A stretch of 21,550 nucleotides of DNA from Actinomycetota bacterium (lineage in GTDB: Bacteria; Actinomycetota; Acidimicrobiia; Acidimicrobiales; Ilumatobacteraceae): positions 1-21,550 of the forward strand of contig WLSJ01000011.1 in assembly GCA_009705865.1 (NCBI GenBank), written 5' to 3'. Below the pieces are notes generated by a model. It was not told the DNA's origin, did no database searches, and was given only the letters and a program-made list of their open reading frames with translations. A program made the translations under genes and the position numbers. Position 1 is the first letter of the stretch, and each line of letters starts with the position of its first letter. Of the stretch, positions 6,858 to 14,274 are shown one piece after another.

Positions 6858-9769
6858 CGATACGACACAACATACGCAAACGTATATTCACCCGGCGCAA
6901 TCAGATATTTCGCTAACGTGTCCGGCCCACAACTGGCCGTGCCGACGCCTCGATGTTTAATATCAAGATGCACATTCAACGCAGGTTGACGTACTAGTTC
7001 TGCTTGTTCATTGGCAACGAATAAGTCATGGGCTGAATGATGTACTGCAGACATATGTAATAGACACGCATCTGCCTCTACGCGTAATACATGGCCCTTC
7101 TTCATGTCAATGAATTCCATCCATCGACAATCAGTACGCAAACCAAATTCTTGTGGCACCAGATACGGCAACTCATCAGGCGTGCCTTCGTACACACCGA
7201 CCATTGCAGACGATTCACGATCTGGGTAACACTCGTGCGGTCCATTGCCATACCAACGCACCTGCGTAAACCTTGCTGGAATACTAAACATTGCGCCAAC
7301 ACGAGGTACATCTGCCATATCTTCTGGAACTACAACTGTGTGTTCATACCTCACGGCTCCACCAGTGAGTTCCGTAATAGAGGTGGAACTCTCCACCATG
7401 TCAGCATCATCAGTGGCGATGCCTTGTTGTGACCATCGTGCAAGAGACCTGCCCCCACCGTGATGTTGATCCATCATTTTGAATCCGTCGTTATCTGTTG
7501 GCGCTCGCCACAGTGTTACTTGAGGAGAAATGTCAATGGGCAAGATTGAAGCATTAGGAATTGTTGCTTTGACAGGTGACGTCTTACGCAATGTCACTTG
7601 ATCCCACGACACCACATGACCTTTGGGCGCCCATGACATATCGCGCGCCAGTGTCCATGTCACGGACAAAAATACTTCGTTTGCTTCGTGAGGAATAATG
7701 ACCGGAATGTCTACTTTTGCAGACGAGTCCGCTGCAATTTTGGGCACGGCAAGAGCGCCGGACTTTGCAACAACACCATCAACGACTAATTCCCAGGTTG
7801 CTTTGTACGCAGACAGATCTGAAAACCATTGTCTGTTACGGATGACTAACTGAGGATTCTTGTTTTTGCTCTTTAGTTCAACTGAGATGGGACGATGCAC
7901 CCAAGCAAGCTCTCGCATCACAGGGTGAGGCGCCATATCTGCGTGAATGAGACCATCAGCTACAAAGTTGCCGTCGTTTGGTGTGTCACCAAATTGTCCA
8001 CCATAGGCAAGGCGCGTGGTGCCATTCGGCAAACACTGCGTAATGCCGTGGTCTTTCCATTCCCATACAAAACCACCCTGTAGGCCAGGTGTGTTTTCAA
8101 ATGCTTCCCAGTAGTCGGCCAGTGACCCGTTCGAATTACCCATGGCATGGCTGTATTCACACATGATCAAAGGCCGTGTGCCATCGCCAGATTTTCCGTA
8201 AGCGACAACGTCATCAATAGTGGAATACATCGGGCACACCACATCAGATGACATGAGCCCGCCATCTACCCAACCGGCATGAAACACTGCGCCTTCATAA
8301 TGAAGTGGACGCGATGGGTCGTATGTGCGAATCCACTGTGATGCAGCGTCGTGCACCGCGCCATACCCTGATTCATTGCCAAGCGACCACATGATGATGC
8401 TTGGATGATTCTTATCGCGCTCCACCATGCGGCTGATACGTGACATCCATGTGGATCTATATGCAGGGTCGTGACACAAACTGGTGTTCCATGCATGACT
8501 TTCAGCATTTGCTTCATCAATGACATACAGACCCAATTCATCGCACAGATCTAAGAATCGCGAGTCATTGGGATAATGCGAGCAACGTACGGCATTCACA
8601 TTGTGCTGTTTCATTAACACGAGATCTGCTCGCATGTCTTCAACGTCGACTGCTTTGCCTTTGTCGGGGTGGTGGTCGTGTCTATTAACTCCGTGAATCA
8701 TGACGCGTTCACCGTTAACTAGCAGTGAACGTTTGCGAACTTCCACACTGCGAAAGCCAGTAAGGACAGACGCAACTTCTGTAACTTCACCGGCTGGGTT
8801 CAATAACTGCACGATCACGCGATACCGCATGGGGTTTTCTGCAGACCACAGATCAACCTTCGGAATATCCCATGACAGTTGGGCCACATGACCGGCGAAT
8901 ACGTATGGCACATCAAACCACGGGACTTCAACTGAATGAGTTACGCCGATGCGCTTTCCCTTCATGGTTTCAAGATGAGCAACCGCAGTCCATCCGCGTT
9001 GCAATTTTTGTTCATGCGGAACATTGAGATGCACACGAATGCCAAGAGTTCCCACTGGCGAAGTGCGCAATGACTTACGAATGACTCCGGCATCAACACG
9101 CACATCATTAATACCGATTAGTGCTTGGGACGTGAGAAAAACTTCTCGGTGGAGGCCGGCCATCCACCACTGGTCTTGATCTTCAAGGTGGCTTTGTGCA
9201 GAGTATCGACACACCACGATTGCTAATTCATTCTTGCCGCCCTTTAGCGCAGCAGAAATGTCATATTCGCTGGGAAGCCTGCTATCTGTTCCGTATCCAA
9301 CAAATGCACCATTGACATAGACCAAGTGCACGCTCTCGGCTCCGCCAATGTGCAGAACTGTGCGGCGATCTTTCCAATTCTTTGCAACTGTGAATGTTGA
9401 GCGATGCACAGCAGTAGCAACTGTTGGCGGTAACGCAGGCGGGCGTCCCTTCCATGGCATTTGCACGTTGGTGTAATGCGGTACATCACCGAGACCTGCA
9501 AGAGTCCAGTTTCCTGGCACTGAAATTGACGTCCAGGATTTTGTGTCATCTGTTATTGCCGATGCAGGCACATCGTTCACGTCTTCAAAGCGTGCAATTT
9601 TCCATTGACCATTGAGTGACACGAACCATGGACTCTTCTCACGGTCGCCCGCACGTGCCATATCAATATCGGGATACGTGGTCTGTAGTGACCGCATAGG
9701 CAGGCGGTGCATCTGCGCAATCTCGGGATCAGCCCAAGGTTTGACAAAACTTGTATCAAAAATTGACAT
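6854..9769 (-). CDS. lacZ: Beta-galactosidase, LacZ-type glycoside hydrolase family 2
   Basis: The 971-residue protein hydrolyses terminal beta-galactosides to free galactose, the substrate of GalK next door. Domains in order: GH2 sugar-binding domain (about 35-225), Ig-like domain (about 225-335), TIM barrel (about 335-620), a linker beta domain, and the C-terminal beta-sandwich starting at the typical WRAPTDND. Acid/base Glu466 is in SLGNESGYG and nucleophile Glu538 in CEYSHAMGNS, almost the same numbers as E. coli LacZ (461, 537). The metal-site region DEANAESH is kept. There is no signal peptide, so it is cytoplasmic. The frame extends to a TTG at 9811, but ATG 9769 is chosen because GGAAAG precedes it by 8 bases. 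It converges on galK with a 4-base overlap. Confidence 0.95.
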   Translation of the reverse strand: MSIFDTSFVKPWADPEIAQMHRLPMRSLQTTYPDIDMARAGDREKSPWFVSLNGQWKIARFEDVNDVPASAITDDTKSWTSISVPGNWTLAGLGDVPHYTNVQMPWKGRPPALPPTVATAVHRSTFTVAKNWKDRRTVLHIGGAESVHLVYVNGAFVGYGTDSRLPSEYDISAALKGGKNELAIVVCRYSAQSHLEDQDQWWMAGLHREVFLTSQALIGINDVRVDAGVIRKSLRTSPVGTLGIRVHLNVPHEQKLQRGWTAVAHLETMKGKRIGVTHSVEVPWFDVPYVFAGHVAQLSWDIPKVDLWSAENPMRYRVIVQLLNPAGEVTEVASVLTGFRSVEVRKRSLLVNGERVMIHGVNRHDHHPDKGKAVDVEDMRADLVLMKQHNVNAVRCSHYPNDSRFLDLCDELGLYVIDEANAESHAWNTSLCHDPAYRSTWMSRISRMVERDKNHPSIIMWSLGNESGYGAVHDAASQWIRTYDPSRPLHYEGAVFHAGWVDGGLMSSDVVCPMYSTIDDVVAYGKSGDGTRPLIMCEYSHAMGNSNGSLADYWEAFENTPGLQGGFVWEWKDHGITQCLPNGTTRLAYGGQFGDTPNDGNFVADGLIHADMAPHPVMRELAWVHRPISVELKSKNKNPQLVIRNRQWFSDLSAYKATWELVVDGVVAKSGALAVPKIAADSSAKVDIPVIIPHEANEVFLSVTWTLARDMSWAPKGHVVSWDQVTLRKTSPVKATIPNASILPIDISPQVTLWRAPTDNDGFKMMDQHHGGGRSLARWSQQGIATDDADMVESSTSITELTGGAVRYEHTVVVPEDMADVPRVGAMFSIPARFTQVRWYGNGPHECYPDRESSAMVGVYEGTPDELPYLVPQEFGLRTDCRWMEFIDMKKGHVLRVEADACLLHMSAVHHSAHDLFVANEQAELVRQPALNVHLDIKHRGVGTASCGPDTLAKYLIAPGEYTFAYVVSYR

Positions 9770-9777
9770 AACTACAT

Positions 9778-9783
9778 CTTTCC
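9778..9783 (-). promoter_or_regulatory. Ribosome binding site GGAAAG for lacZ
   Basis: GGAAAG on the minus strand lies 8 bases before the ATG at 9769. It supports that start over the upstream TTG at 9811. Unlike most genes here, lacZ has no TANNNT box 6-8 bases before its start, so it appears to have a real 5' leader. Confidence 0.45.
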
Positions 9784-9798
9784 ACGCCGCCCCAGGAC

Positions 9799-9804
9799 TA
9801 CGGT
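9799..9804 (+). promoter_or_regulatory. -10 box TACGGT for the haem-binding membrane protein gene
   Basis: TACGGT ends 7 bases before the GTG at 9812 and therefore favours that start over the ATG at 9854. The box lies in the divergent spacer, about 30 bases upstream of the lacZ start codon. Confidence 0.4.
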
Positions 9805-9811
9805 TCTCCAA

Positions 9812-10465
9812 GTGATTTCTTCTCTAACCTCCTTTTGTAACGACCTATGGGCCATGGCAAAGCGCCATGTGATCCTCGCTTCGACTCTGGTTTTTCTATG
9901 CCTCTTCTTTATGGGATTCTCGTACTACATCGGGTTTGTCCAGATGTCTGTACTGCTAGCCCCGGTCGCACTGATTGCATGGTGGATGATTCAACGACGC
10001 GGACCTAAAACCGGTAGCGCTGAAGTTCTCTCGGTTGTCTCATCGATTGCCATTGCATTTGTCGCAGTATTCGCTCTGATTCAAGCTGTCCCCTACGGAC
10101 GCAGCCACTCGAATGGGCCAGTGACGGGCGAACCACAATGGGCGACACCGCAAACTCGTGAGTTAATGGTTCGCGCGTGTTTTGGTTGTCATTCCAATGA
10201 AGTGAAGTACCCGTCATACGCCAACATTGCGCCTATCTCGTGGGCAGTACAAAGCCACATTGATGATGGCCGTGGGAGTGTCAACTATTCAGAGTTCAGT
10301 GCCAATTCACGTCGTGGCCGCAACACGCTGCGAGTTATTCAGAGCGGATTCATGCCTCCTAGCTACTACACCCGATTTGGCCGCCACCCAGAAGCAAAAC
10401 TGACTGCCGAAGAAATGAAGACACTCATTGCTGGCCTCGAGGCAACGCCGGGGCTACACCGATAA
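9812..10465 (+). CDS. Membrane-anchored haem-binding domain protein
   Basis: The 217-residue protein (203 if started at ATG 9854) has three hydrophobic segments (about 19-41, 43-59, 72-93), with basic RR/K residues between the second and third. This predicts an N-in topology and an exported C-terminal domain. That domain has one cytochrome-c-type haem site, CFGCH (123-127), followed by SNEVKYPSYANIAPISW, RNTLRVIQSGFMPPSYY and HPEAKLTAEE, the pattern of the Haem_bd family; Met181 in MPP is a likely second iron ligand. It may pass electrons at the outer membrane face, with unknown partners. The GTG start is preferred for its -10 box; the ATG gives a cleaner membrane-protein N-terminus. The Baeyer-Villiger gene follows after 47 bases. 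Confidence 0.85.
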   Translation: MISSLTSFCNDLWAMAKRHVILASTLVFLCLFFMGFSYYIGFVQMSVLLAPVALIAWWMIQRRGPKTGSAEVLSVVSSIAIAFVAVFALIQAVPYGRSHSNGPVTGEPQWATPQTRELMVRACFGCHSNEVKYPSYANIAPISWAVQSHIDDGRGSVNYSEFSANSRRGRNTLRVIQSGFMPPSYYTRFGRHPEAKLTAEEMKTLIAGLEATPGLHR

Positions 10466-10470
10466 TTCCC

Positions 10471-10484
10471 CGAGCGATTGCTCG
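10471..10484. promoter_or_regulatory. Inverted repeat CGAGC-GATT-GCTCG in the monooxygenase promoter
   Basis: Perfect 5-base arms overlap a possible -35 box (TTGCTC, 10478-10483). A second inverted repeat, GCGAT-N9-ATCGC at 10474-10492, overlaps it. No T-run follows, so an operator is more likely than a terminator for the upstream gene. Confidence 0.3.
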
Positions 10485-10499
10485 ACGATCGCCATGCCA

Positions 10500-10505
10500 T
10501 AAGGT
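10500..10505 (+). promoter_or_regulatory. -10 box TAAGGT for the monooxygenase-phosphatase pair
   Basis: TAAGGT ends 7 bases before the ATG at 10513. A TTGCTC at 10478-10483 with a 16-base spacer could be the -35 box. No Shine-Dalgarno sequence is present, so the transcript is probably leaderless. Confidence 0.5.
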
Positions 10506-10512
10506 TTGCACC

Positions 10513-12405
10513 ATGAGTGCGACCAATAAAGAGGCATTGACGGAAGCGTCGATACCTACATTGTTGATGTGTCTTGCTCAACTCACTGGCGATGACAAGT
10601 GGTTGCGCGAACCATATCTTCCTCGTCGCGACACCAACTTGTTTCACGACGAGACCGGCGGATTGCCCGACGAAGTGCAGAATGATGTTCGCGCGGCTAT
10701 GGCTGCAGTTCTTGATGAGTTGAATGCCGGCACACGTACGGTGCCCACCGACATCGACCCTGAACAGTTCGTCACCATGATGCGCACCTGTGTTGCCGAA
10801 CAAGTGACTCCTGAATATGCGCCGATGTTGTTAGAAGAATTGGGATTCATTGATCGTGATGTGCACTGGTCAACCTCGCTTCCCCCCACATTGCCAGCCG
10901 GTTTTCGTGTGCTTGTCATTGGTGCAGGATTTGCAGGAATCTGTGCAGCTATCAAACTGGGTCAACTTGGCATTCCCTATGTAGTGGTGGAAAAGAACTC
11001 AGACATTGGTGGCACATGGTTTGACAACAACTATCCCGAGGCTGGCGTTGATACGCCCAACCATTTCTATTCCTATTCTTTTGCACCGAACTCACGCTGG
11101 AACAACTACTTCTCCAAGCGTGCCGAGATTTCCAAATACGCCCATGATGTTGCCGAGCATCACAACATCATCTCCAATATTCAATTTTCAACAGAAGTCT
11201 CTTCGTTGCATTGGAATAACAAGACCGCAACATGGACTGCATCAATCGTTTCCAATAGCAGCACCCGCAGTGAAGAATTCCCCATTGTCATTACCGCAGT
11301 GGGTCAATTGAATAGACCTAACTTGGCACCAGCCCGAGGAATTGAAGAATTCAACGGTGCATGGTTCCATTCATCACAATGGGATCATTCCGTTGACCTT
11401 GCGGGTAAACGTGTCGCAGTTATTGGTACGGGGGCAAGCGCAATGCAGTTCATGCGCACAGTTGCCGAGACTGCCGGTGAAGTAACTATTTATCAACGGT
11501 CACCACAATGGATTCGCCCGAATTCTGATTATCACCGCACAGTGTCAGATAGTACGAAATGGCTCCTTGAGCACGTTCCGTTCTATGCAGAGTGGTATCG
11601 CTTTGGTTTGTTCTGGCGATTTGGAGATGGACTACTAAATACGTTGCGTCGTGACCCTGAGTGGCCATTCCCTGAACGTTCCATGAATCGTCATAACGAT
11701 CGCCACCGCGAACAGATGACTGATTTCATTCTCGCCGAATTAGACGGTCGCCAAGATCTCCTTGAGAAATGTCTACCTACATATCCCCCATACGGAAAAC
11801 GTATGTTGGTCGACAACGAATGGTTCCCTACCCTGCGGCGCAACAATGTGCATCTGGTAGCCGAAGCAGTTGACTACATAACTACAACAGGAATTGTTGA
11901 CGCATCAGGAACAGCGACTGATTTCGATGTGATAATTCTTGCCACCGGTTTTCAAGCCGGAAACCTTTTGTCGCCCATTGATATCCGAGGCAAATCTGGA
12001 ACTGCATTACGTGAGGTATGGAGTACAGATAATCCGAAGGCATATCTTGGCATCACAGTTCCTGATTATCCGAACATGTTTATGTTGGTTGGGCCAAACA
12101 CGTTTGTAGCTCATGGCGGCAGCATTATTTTCCAAGCTGAATGCGCAATGCGATATGTCTCTGATTGTCTTGTATCAATGGTGCAGGAACAGATCTCAAG
12201 TGTTGAAGTTCGTTCAGATGTACACGATGAGTACAACAATCGTGTCGATGCAGAACATGATGAATTGGTGTGGGCACACCCAGGATTACATAGTTGGTAC
12301 CGCAATGCACAGGGCAGAGTGTTTTCACCGATGCCGTGGCGTTTTGTTGACTACTGGAAAATGACTCACGACTTCACGCAATCTGAATACGTAGTTACTC
12401 GATGA
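10513..12405 (+). CDS. Baeyer-Villiger monooxygenase, 4-hydroxyacetophenone-monooxygenase-like
   Basis: Type I Baeyer-Villiger enzymes use FAD, NADPH and O2 to insert oxygen beside a ketone carbonyl, giving esters or lactones. The 630-residue product has the FAD Rossmann motif GAGFAG (137-142), then GGTWFDNNYPEAGVDTPNHF. The class fingerprint FxGxxxHxxxW is exact (FNGAWFHSSQW, 280-290). The NADPH Rossmann motif is GTGASA (305-310), and Arg329 in YQRSPQWI matches the catalytic arginine. The N-terminal extension of about 125 residues before the first Rossmann fold is the layout of 4-hydroxyacetophenone monooxygenase (about 640 residues). Substrate cannot be read from sequence. Its stop overlaps the phosphatase start (ATGA), so the two are coupled. 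Confidence 0.92.
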   Translation: MSATNKEALTEASIPTLLMCLAQLTGDDKWLREPYLPRRDTNLFHDETGGLPDEVQNDVRAAMAAVLDELNAGTRTVPTDIDPEQFVTMMRTCVAEQVTPEYAPMLLEELGFIDRDVHWSTSLPPTLPAGFRVLVIGAGFAGICAAIKLGQLGIPYVVVEKNSDIGGTWFDNNYPEAGVDTPNHFYSYSFAPNSRWNNYFSKRAEISKYAHDVAEHHNIISNIQFSTEVSSLHWNNKTATWTASIVSNSSTRSEEFPIVITAVGQLNRPNLAPARGIEEFNGAWFHSSQWDHSVDLAGKRVAVIGTGASAMQFMRTVAETAGEVTIYQRSPQWIRPNSDYHRTVSDSTKWLLEHVPFYAEWYRFGLFWRFGDGLLNTLRRDPEWPFPERSMNRHNDRHREQMTDFILAELDGRQDLLEKCLPTYPPYGKRMLVDNEWFPTLRRNNVHLVAEAVDYITTTGIVDASGTATDFDVIILATGFQAGNLLSPIDIRGKSGTALREVWSTDNPKAYLGITVPDYPNMFMLVGPNTFVAHGGSIIFQAECAMRYVSDCLVSMVQEQISSVEVRSDVHDEYNNRVDAEHDELVWAHPGLHSWYRNAQGRVFSPMPWRFVDYWKMTHDFTQSEYVVTR

Positions 12406-12908
12406 CTCAGCCGTTCAACATGAACGGAGGTATCCATGAGATTCCACTTCCTACTAGTACTGGCAGACTCTGGCTGTGTGGCAAGCATTACATCGGCCCG
12501 AACGTTGAAGAAGTGCTTGCGCAATGTGATGATGCAATAGCCGTATGTCTTGTGCAAGAACACGAACTGGCAGACAGGTACCCCTCTTACATTGAATGGC
12601 ATGAAACTCATGCCGGCACACGAGGCATATGGAACCCCATTGACGACTTGTCATACCCCCCATTTGATGAAGTGTTTGGTTTTGTAGGCACCCTCAGTGA
12701 TCACTTAACTAATGGTCAATCATTAGTGGTGCACTGTGCCGCAGGTATCGGAAGAGCTGGCACCACCGCAGCGGCACTTCTGATGATGCAGGGAATGAAT
12801 TCATCTGATGCACTGACTCATGTGCGCGAATATCGACCAATGGCCGGCCCAGAAGCGGGAACACAGAGCAAATTCATTGCAGATCTCGCATTGCATTTAG
12901 GTGCCTAA
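12402..12908 (+). CDS. Dual-specificity-type protein phosphatase (cysteine phosphatase)
   Basis: The 168-residue single-domain protein has the cysteine-phosphatase P-loop VVHCAAGIGRAGTT with nucleophile Cys112 and Arg118, fitting HCx5R. Asp81 or Asp82 (WNPIDDLSYPP) is the likely general acid. It resembles small bacterial DSP/PTP-like enzymes and may act on phosphoproteins, phosphoinositides or a small phosphorylated metabolite. There is no signal peptide. The ATG overlaps the TGA of the monooxygenase gene by 4 bases, and no own promoter is seen, so both are made from one transcript. No kinase is nearby to suggest a target. The partnership with a flavin monooxygenase is unexplained. Confidence 0.85.
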   Translation: MTQPFNMNGGIHEIPLPTSTGRLWLCGKHYIGPNVEEVLAQCDDAIAVCLVQEHELADRYPSYIEWHETHAGTRGIWNPIDDLSYPPFDEVFGFVGTLSDHLTNGQSLVVHCAAGIGRAGTTAAALLMMQGMNSSDALTHVREYRPMAGPEAGTQSKFIADLALHLGA

Positions 12909-12947
12909 ATCACTTCCTGCGGCTGGGGTAACCTAGATCAACATTGA

Positions 12948-12966
12948 AATCACACAATCACGTGTG
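12948..12966. promoter_or_regulatory. Inverted repeat CACAC-N6-GTGTG with a repeated AATCAC half
   Basis: Arms are at 12951-12955 and 12962-12966. AATCAC also occurs twice as a direct repeat (12948-12953 and 12956-12961), and CACGTG forms a 6-base palindrome at 12959-12964. All lie 20-35 bases before the start of the saccharopine-dehydrogenase-family gene, a plausible operator position. Confidence 0.3.
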
Positions 12967-12975
12967 CGTAGTGCT

Positions 12976-12980
12976 GGAAG
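12976..12980 (+). promoter_or_regulatory. Ribosome binding site GGAAG for the saccharopine dehydrogenase-family gene
   Basis: GGAAG lies 4 bases before the ATG at 12985, a short spacing. It favours that ATG over the in-frame GTG at 12964. No TANNNT box sits 6-8 bases upstream of either start. Confidence 0.3.
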
Positions 12981-12984
12981 TATC

Positions 12985-14271
12985 ATGAATATCCTCGTTG
13001 TGGGAGCTGGTGGAGTTGGGGCCTCAATGGCCTCTATTGCTGAGACTCGGGGGTTCTTTGATTCCTTTGTGTTAGCCGACATTTCAAAGGAACGTGCTGA
13101 ACAAGCGGTTGCTGACCTTGATGATCCTGGGAAATTTTCTGCTGAAACGGTTGACGCTGGTGACGTGAAAGCACTCATCGCACTGATTACACGGACCAAG
13201 GCTGACATTGTGATCAACGCATGCGATCCGCGTTTCAACGAACCAATCTTTGAAGCTTGCTTTACAGCTAAATGTAATTATCTCGACATGGCGATGAACC
13301 TCAGCGAGCCTCATCCAACTAACCCATACGAAGAAGTCGGCATCACGTTGGGGCATGCTCAATTGGCAGCGCATGAAGAATGGAAAGAGCGAGGGCTTCT
13401 TGCACTTGTTGGCATGGGCGTTGAACCTGGACTCAGCGATATTTTTGCACGCTATGCCGCTGACCATTTGTTTGACGAAGTTCACGAAATGGGAGTACGC
13501 GACGGTTCCAATCTGTCAATTGACGGATACGACTTTGCGCCCACATTTTCTATCTGGACCACTATTGAAGAATGTCTGAACCCACCCATTGTGTGGGAAA
13601 AAGAACGCGGCCTGTACACCACTGACTGTTTCAGTGAGCCAGAAGTGTTCCACTTCCCTGCTGGCATTGGTCCGGTTGAATGCGTCAACGTGGAACACGA
13701 AGAAGTGCTTCTCATTCCGCGCGAGGTTGATTGCAGTCGTGTCACGTTTAAATACGGCCTGGGCGCAGAGTTCATTGACTGGCTCAAGACGTTTGCGTAT
13801 TTGGGTCTTGACTCCACCGAAAAGATTCGCGTTGGCAATGTGTCTGTCTCGCCACGTGATGTACTGGCTGCAGTATTGCCAAACCCCGCAACACTTGGTC
13901 ACCTCATGCACGGCAAAACATGTGCAGGCACGTGGGTGCGCGGAATATATGACGGTGCCCCTCGCGAGGTGTATCTCTATCATGTTGCCGATAATGAAAC
14001 CACGATGCGCGAATGGGGTTCGCAAGCTGTGTTGTGGCAGACAGCAGTGTGCCCGGTTGTTGCACTTGAGCTATTGGCAAAAGGTGACTGGAAAGCAACA
14101 GGCGTACACGGCCCTGAACATTTCGATGCAGTGCCCTTCTTGAACTTGCTCGGTGATTATTCAACACACCACGGCATTTTGGAAATGGGTCCCGGCATGT
14201 GGCCAAGTCCGAAACCAACAGGACAACCTGGTTGGGATCGCCCTGTGCGTCGCGCAATATTGCCTGCTTAG
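12985..14271 (+). CDS. Saccharopine dehydrogenase-family oxidoreductase
   Basis: The 428-residue protein begins directly with a Rossmann dinucleotide-binding motif (MNILVVGAGGVG), followed by ADISKERAEQ at the end of strand 2, INACDPRFNEPIFEACF and NYLDMAMN. VGMGVEPGLSDIFARYAA matches the GxGxxPGxxN/D motif shared by saccharopine reductases and carboxynorspermidine dehydrogenases. The family joins or splits amino acids and aldehydes through a reversible imine, using NAD(P)H. Polyamine (carboxynorspermidine-type) or lysine-related chemistry is possible; no partner decarboxylase or saccharopine gene is adjacent to decide. A GTG at 12964 would add 7 residues ahead of the fold. It converges on the GH3 gene with 3 bases between stops. 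Confidence 0.85.
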   Translation: MNILVVGAGGVGASMASIAETRGFFDSFVLADISKERAEQAVADLDDPGKFSAETVDAGDVKALIALITRTKADIVINACDPRFNEPIFEACFTAKCNYLDMAMNLSEPHPTNPYEEVGITLGHAQLAAHEEWKERGLLALVGMGVEPGLSDIFARYAADHLFDEVHEMGVRDGSNLSIDGYDFAPTFSIWTTIEECLNPPIVWEKERGLYTTDCFSEPEVFHFPAGIGPVECVNVEHEEVLLIPREVDCSRVTFKYGLGAEFIDWLKTFAYLGLDSTEKIRVGNVSVSPRDVLAAVLPNPATLGHLMHGKTCAGTWVRGIYDGAPREVYLYHVADNETTMREWGSQAVLWQTAVCPVVALELLAKGDWKATGVHGPEHFDAVPFLNLLGDYSTHHGILEMGPGMWPSPKPTGQPGWDRPVRRAILPA

Positions 14272-14274
14272 GGC

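Noticed and set aside
9828..9833. A perfect AGGAGG on the minus strand upstream of lacZ
   Set aside because: No start codon lies at a working distance; the nearest in-frame one (TTG 9811) is about 16 bases away. The matching + strand word resembles the 16S 3' end only by chance, and lies in the haem protein's N-terminal region.
10471..10484. CGAGC-GATT-GCTCG as a rho-independent terminator for the haem protein gene
   Set aside because: The stem is only 5 base pairs and no T-run follows; it overlaps the next gene's promoter, so an operator is the better reading.
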